Part shown: one piece after another, positions 14,937 through 16,053 of the stretch | Numbering within the stretch: position 1 is the stretch's first letter | Layout: every line of letters starts with the position of its first letter | Assembly: GCA_002478225.1 (NCBI GenBank) | Contig: DLMV01000031.1 | Coordinates: 17,517 to 33,569 of the forward strand | From: Deltaproteobacteria bacterium UBA7527 | GTDB lineage: Bacteria > Desulfobacterota > Syntrophorhabdia > Syntrophorhabdales > Syntrophorhabdaceae | DNA length: 16,053 nucleotides | Reading direction: 5' to 3' | Notes under the pieces: generated by a model | Seen by the model: only the letters and a program-made list of their open reading frames with translations | What the model was told of the DNA's origin: nothing | Database searches by the model: none | Translations under genes and position numbers: made by a program

Positions 14937-16053
14937 TCAGGAGCCTGCCCGCGTCCAGTCTTCCCGTTCATAGAGCGTTCTCAGCTCTTCCGAGTCTGTA
15001 TGCATAAACTCCTCTTTTTTTACATTGATCGTGTTCCAGCTATAGCAGCTCTCACAGAAGTCTGCCCACTCTTCTTTTATTGCCTGGCATTTTGTACAGA
15101 TGAAAGGTATATATGCCTGTTCTATCGGGAAGGCGTTCCTGAATTCTTCAACGGCGTTTTCCATCTCCCCTCTGTGTATGTATGCCTCTGCCATAGCCCT
15201 GTGCAGGCCTTTAAAATCCTCGCCTTCGGCGATCAACGAATCGAGGGTGTCAATGGCCTCATCGATCATCTCAAGCCTGAGGCACAGCCGCGCATAGAGG
15301 AAGGAAGTGAGGTGATTTTTCGGCGATATATCGAGTATCCTCATATAGATCTTCAATATGACCTCAGGGGTTCCCCGGTCAATGTAGAGGTCCTCCATTT
15401 TGAGAAGAAAGATGATGTGGCCCGTCTTTGAATACCCCCTGCCGTAGACCCTGCCGGCTTCGTTCAGCTTGTCCTTTCTTTTGTATACCTCGGCGAGGAG
15501 GATATACGCAGGGATGAACCTCTTGTCGTCGCTGATGATGTCTTTAAGCTCATCGATGATCTTATCTTCATTTGCCTGAAATTTATTATGGTACAGATCG
15601 TAGATCCGTTCATAACGTATCCCGACAGATTTCCTGTTTTCTTCTTCGGTCTTTATGAATTTTCCTATTCTCTTTTCCAGTTCATATGCCTCATTCCAGT
15701 CCTTCTTCCATATATAAAAATCCCTCAGCATTGCCAGGGCGTCCAGGTTCGACTCGTTCAGGTTCAAAACATCTTTGAGCACAGCCTCTGTCTTCTGAAA
15801 GTCTTTCATTGCCCTGAACACCTTCACCTTTTTCAGCAAGACAGCCTCCCTCTTGCCCAGGTTCCTCTCGGCCTCAGCAAGGGTTTCCAGGGCTTTTTCA
15901 TGCTCCTCCATGGCGATGTACATGTCGGCAAGCAGAGCGGAGGGCTCTTCCTTCTCGGGGAATCTGCGGATTATCCGATTAAGGCTTTCGATCGCCTTGT
16001 CCCTGTCTCCCTTCAGATCGTAGGATTTCGCCTTCTCAAAGACCTCTCTGAAC
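14937..16053 (-). CDS. LapB/YciM-like TPR protein with C-terminal zinc ribbon (5' end outside window)
   Basis: The frame is open to the window edge, so 371 codons of a longer gene are visible. Most of it is tandem helical TPR units, for example DKAIESLNRIIRRFPEKEEP, EKALETLAEAERNLGK, QKTEAVLKDVLNLNESN, then DKRFIPAYILLAEVYKRKD and DISPKNHLTSFLYARLCLR. Near the end CTKC and CESCYSWNTI, 11 residues apart, form a rubredoxin-like zinc ribbon. TPR repeats plus such a ribbon ending in a W-x-T motif is the layout of LapB (YciM), the inner-membrane protein that adjusts LPS synthesis through FtsH and LpxC. An N-terminal membrane helix is expected upstream but not visible. The neighbouring AsmA-like gene supports an envelope role. 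A generic TPR/zinc-ribbon protein remains possible, because parts of the helical region are divergent from LapB. Confidence 0.75.
   Translation of the reverse strand, partial: FREVFEKAKSYDLKGDRDKAIESLNRIIRRFPEKEEPSALLADMYIAMEEHEKALETLAEAERNLGKREAVLLKKVKVFRAMKDFQKTEAVLKDVLNLNESNLDALAMLRDFYIWKKDWNEAYELEKRIGKFIKTEEENRKSVGIRYERIYDLYHNKFQANEDKIIDELKDIISDDKRFIPAYILLAEVYKRKDKLNEAGRVYGRGYSKTGHIIFLLKMEDLYIDRGTPEVILKIYMRILDISPKNHLTSFLYARLCLRLEMIDEAIDTLDSLIAEGEDFKGLHRAMAEAYIHRGEMENAVEEFRNAFPIEQAYIPFICTKCQAIKEEWADFCESCYSWNTINVKKEEFMHTDSEELRTLYEREDWTRAGS

Noticed and set aside
14168..14971. Longer ComF version starting at 14971
   Set aside because: The extra 28 residues overlap the TPR gene, lack a ribosome binding site and do not resemble ComF N-termini.

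Overview
The window looks like chromosome from an anaerobic Gram-negative bacterium of about 50% GC. Protein features (a Tat-exported four-cluster ferredoxin with a cytochrome b, a Liv-type importer run together with a CoA ligase, an AsmA-like envelope protein, a LapB-like TPR protein) suggest a Desulfobacterota/'Deltaproteobacteria' fermenter or syntroph that handles carboxylic or aromatic acids. That assignment is inference from gene content; I cannot name a genus. All genes I can support are on the minus strand and are described in transcription order, from high to low coordinates.

Region A (16053-9540) is a tightly packed operon. A TPR protein with a C-terminal zinc ribbon (LapB-like, 5' end outside the window) is followed by a ComF-type phosphoribosyltransferase, a 1012-residue AsmA-like envelope protein, a Rossmann/DUF2520 protein and a CobB/SIRT5-type lysine deacylase. 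The last four genes overlap by 4-8 bases.

Region B (9488-2619) starts at a strong sigma70-like promoter that would give a leaderless transcript for an XRE-cupin regulator. It continues into a complete branched-chain-amino-acid-type ABC importer (binding protein, two permeases, two ATPases) and ends with a FadD-like acyl/aryl-CoA ligase. The layout suggests uptake of a carboxylic acid followed at once by CoA activation, under local control. A 22-bp palindrome lies between the regulator and the binding-protein gene.

Region C (2618-606) has a 220-bp regulatory gap with a promoter and an imperfect palindrome. It then encodes a Tat-exported FdnH/HybA-like ferredoxin and an FdnI-like cytochrome b, with no catalytic subunit in view. 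Overlapping the end of the cytochrome gene is the most unusual item in the window: a 49-codon membrane microprotein with an in-frame TGA at codon 30. The frame continues to a TAA, and a hairpin at bacterial-SECIS distance lies just downstream of the TGA. I propose it as a candidate small selenoprotein.

Region D (605-1) holds a short orphan ORF of 65 codons and the N-terminal part of a Schlafen/AlbA_2 putative DNA-binding protein that runs off the window. It looks like accessory DNA. I saw no rRNA, tRNA, CRISPR array or insertion sequence, and no convincing plus-strand gene.
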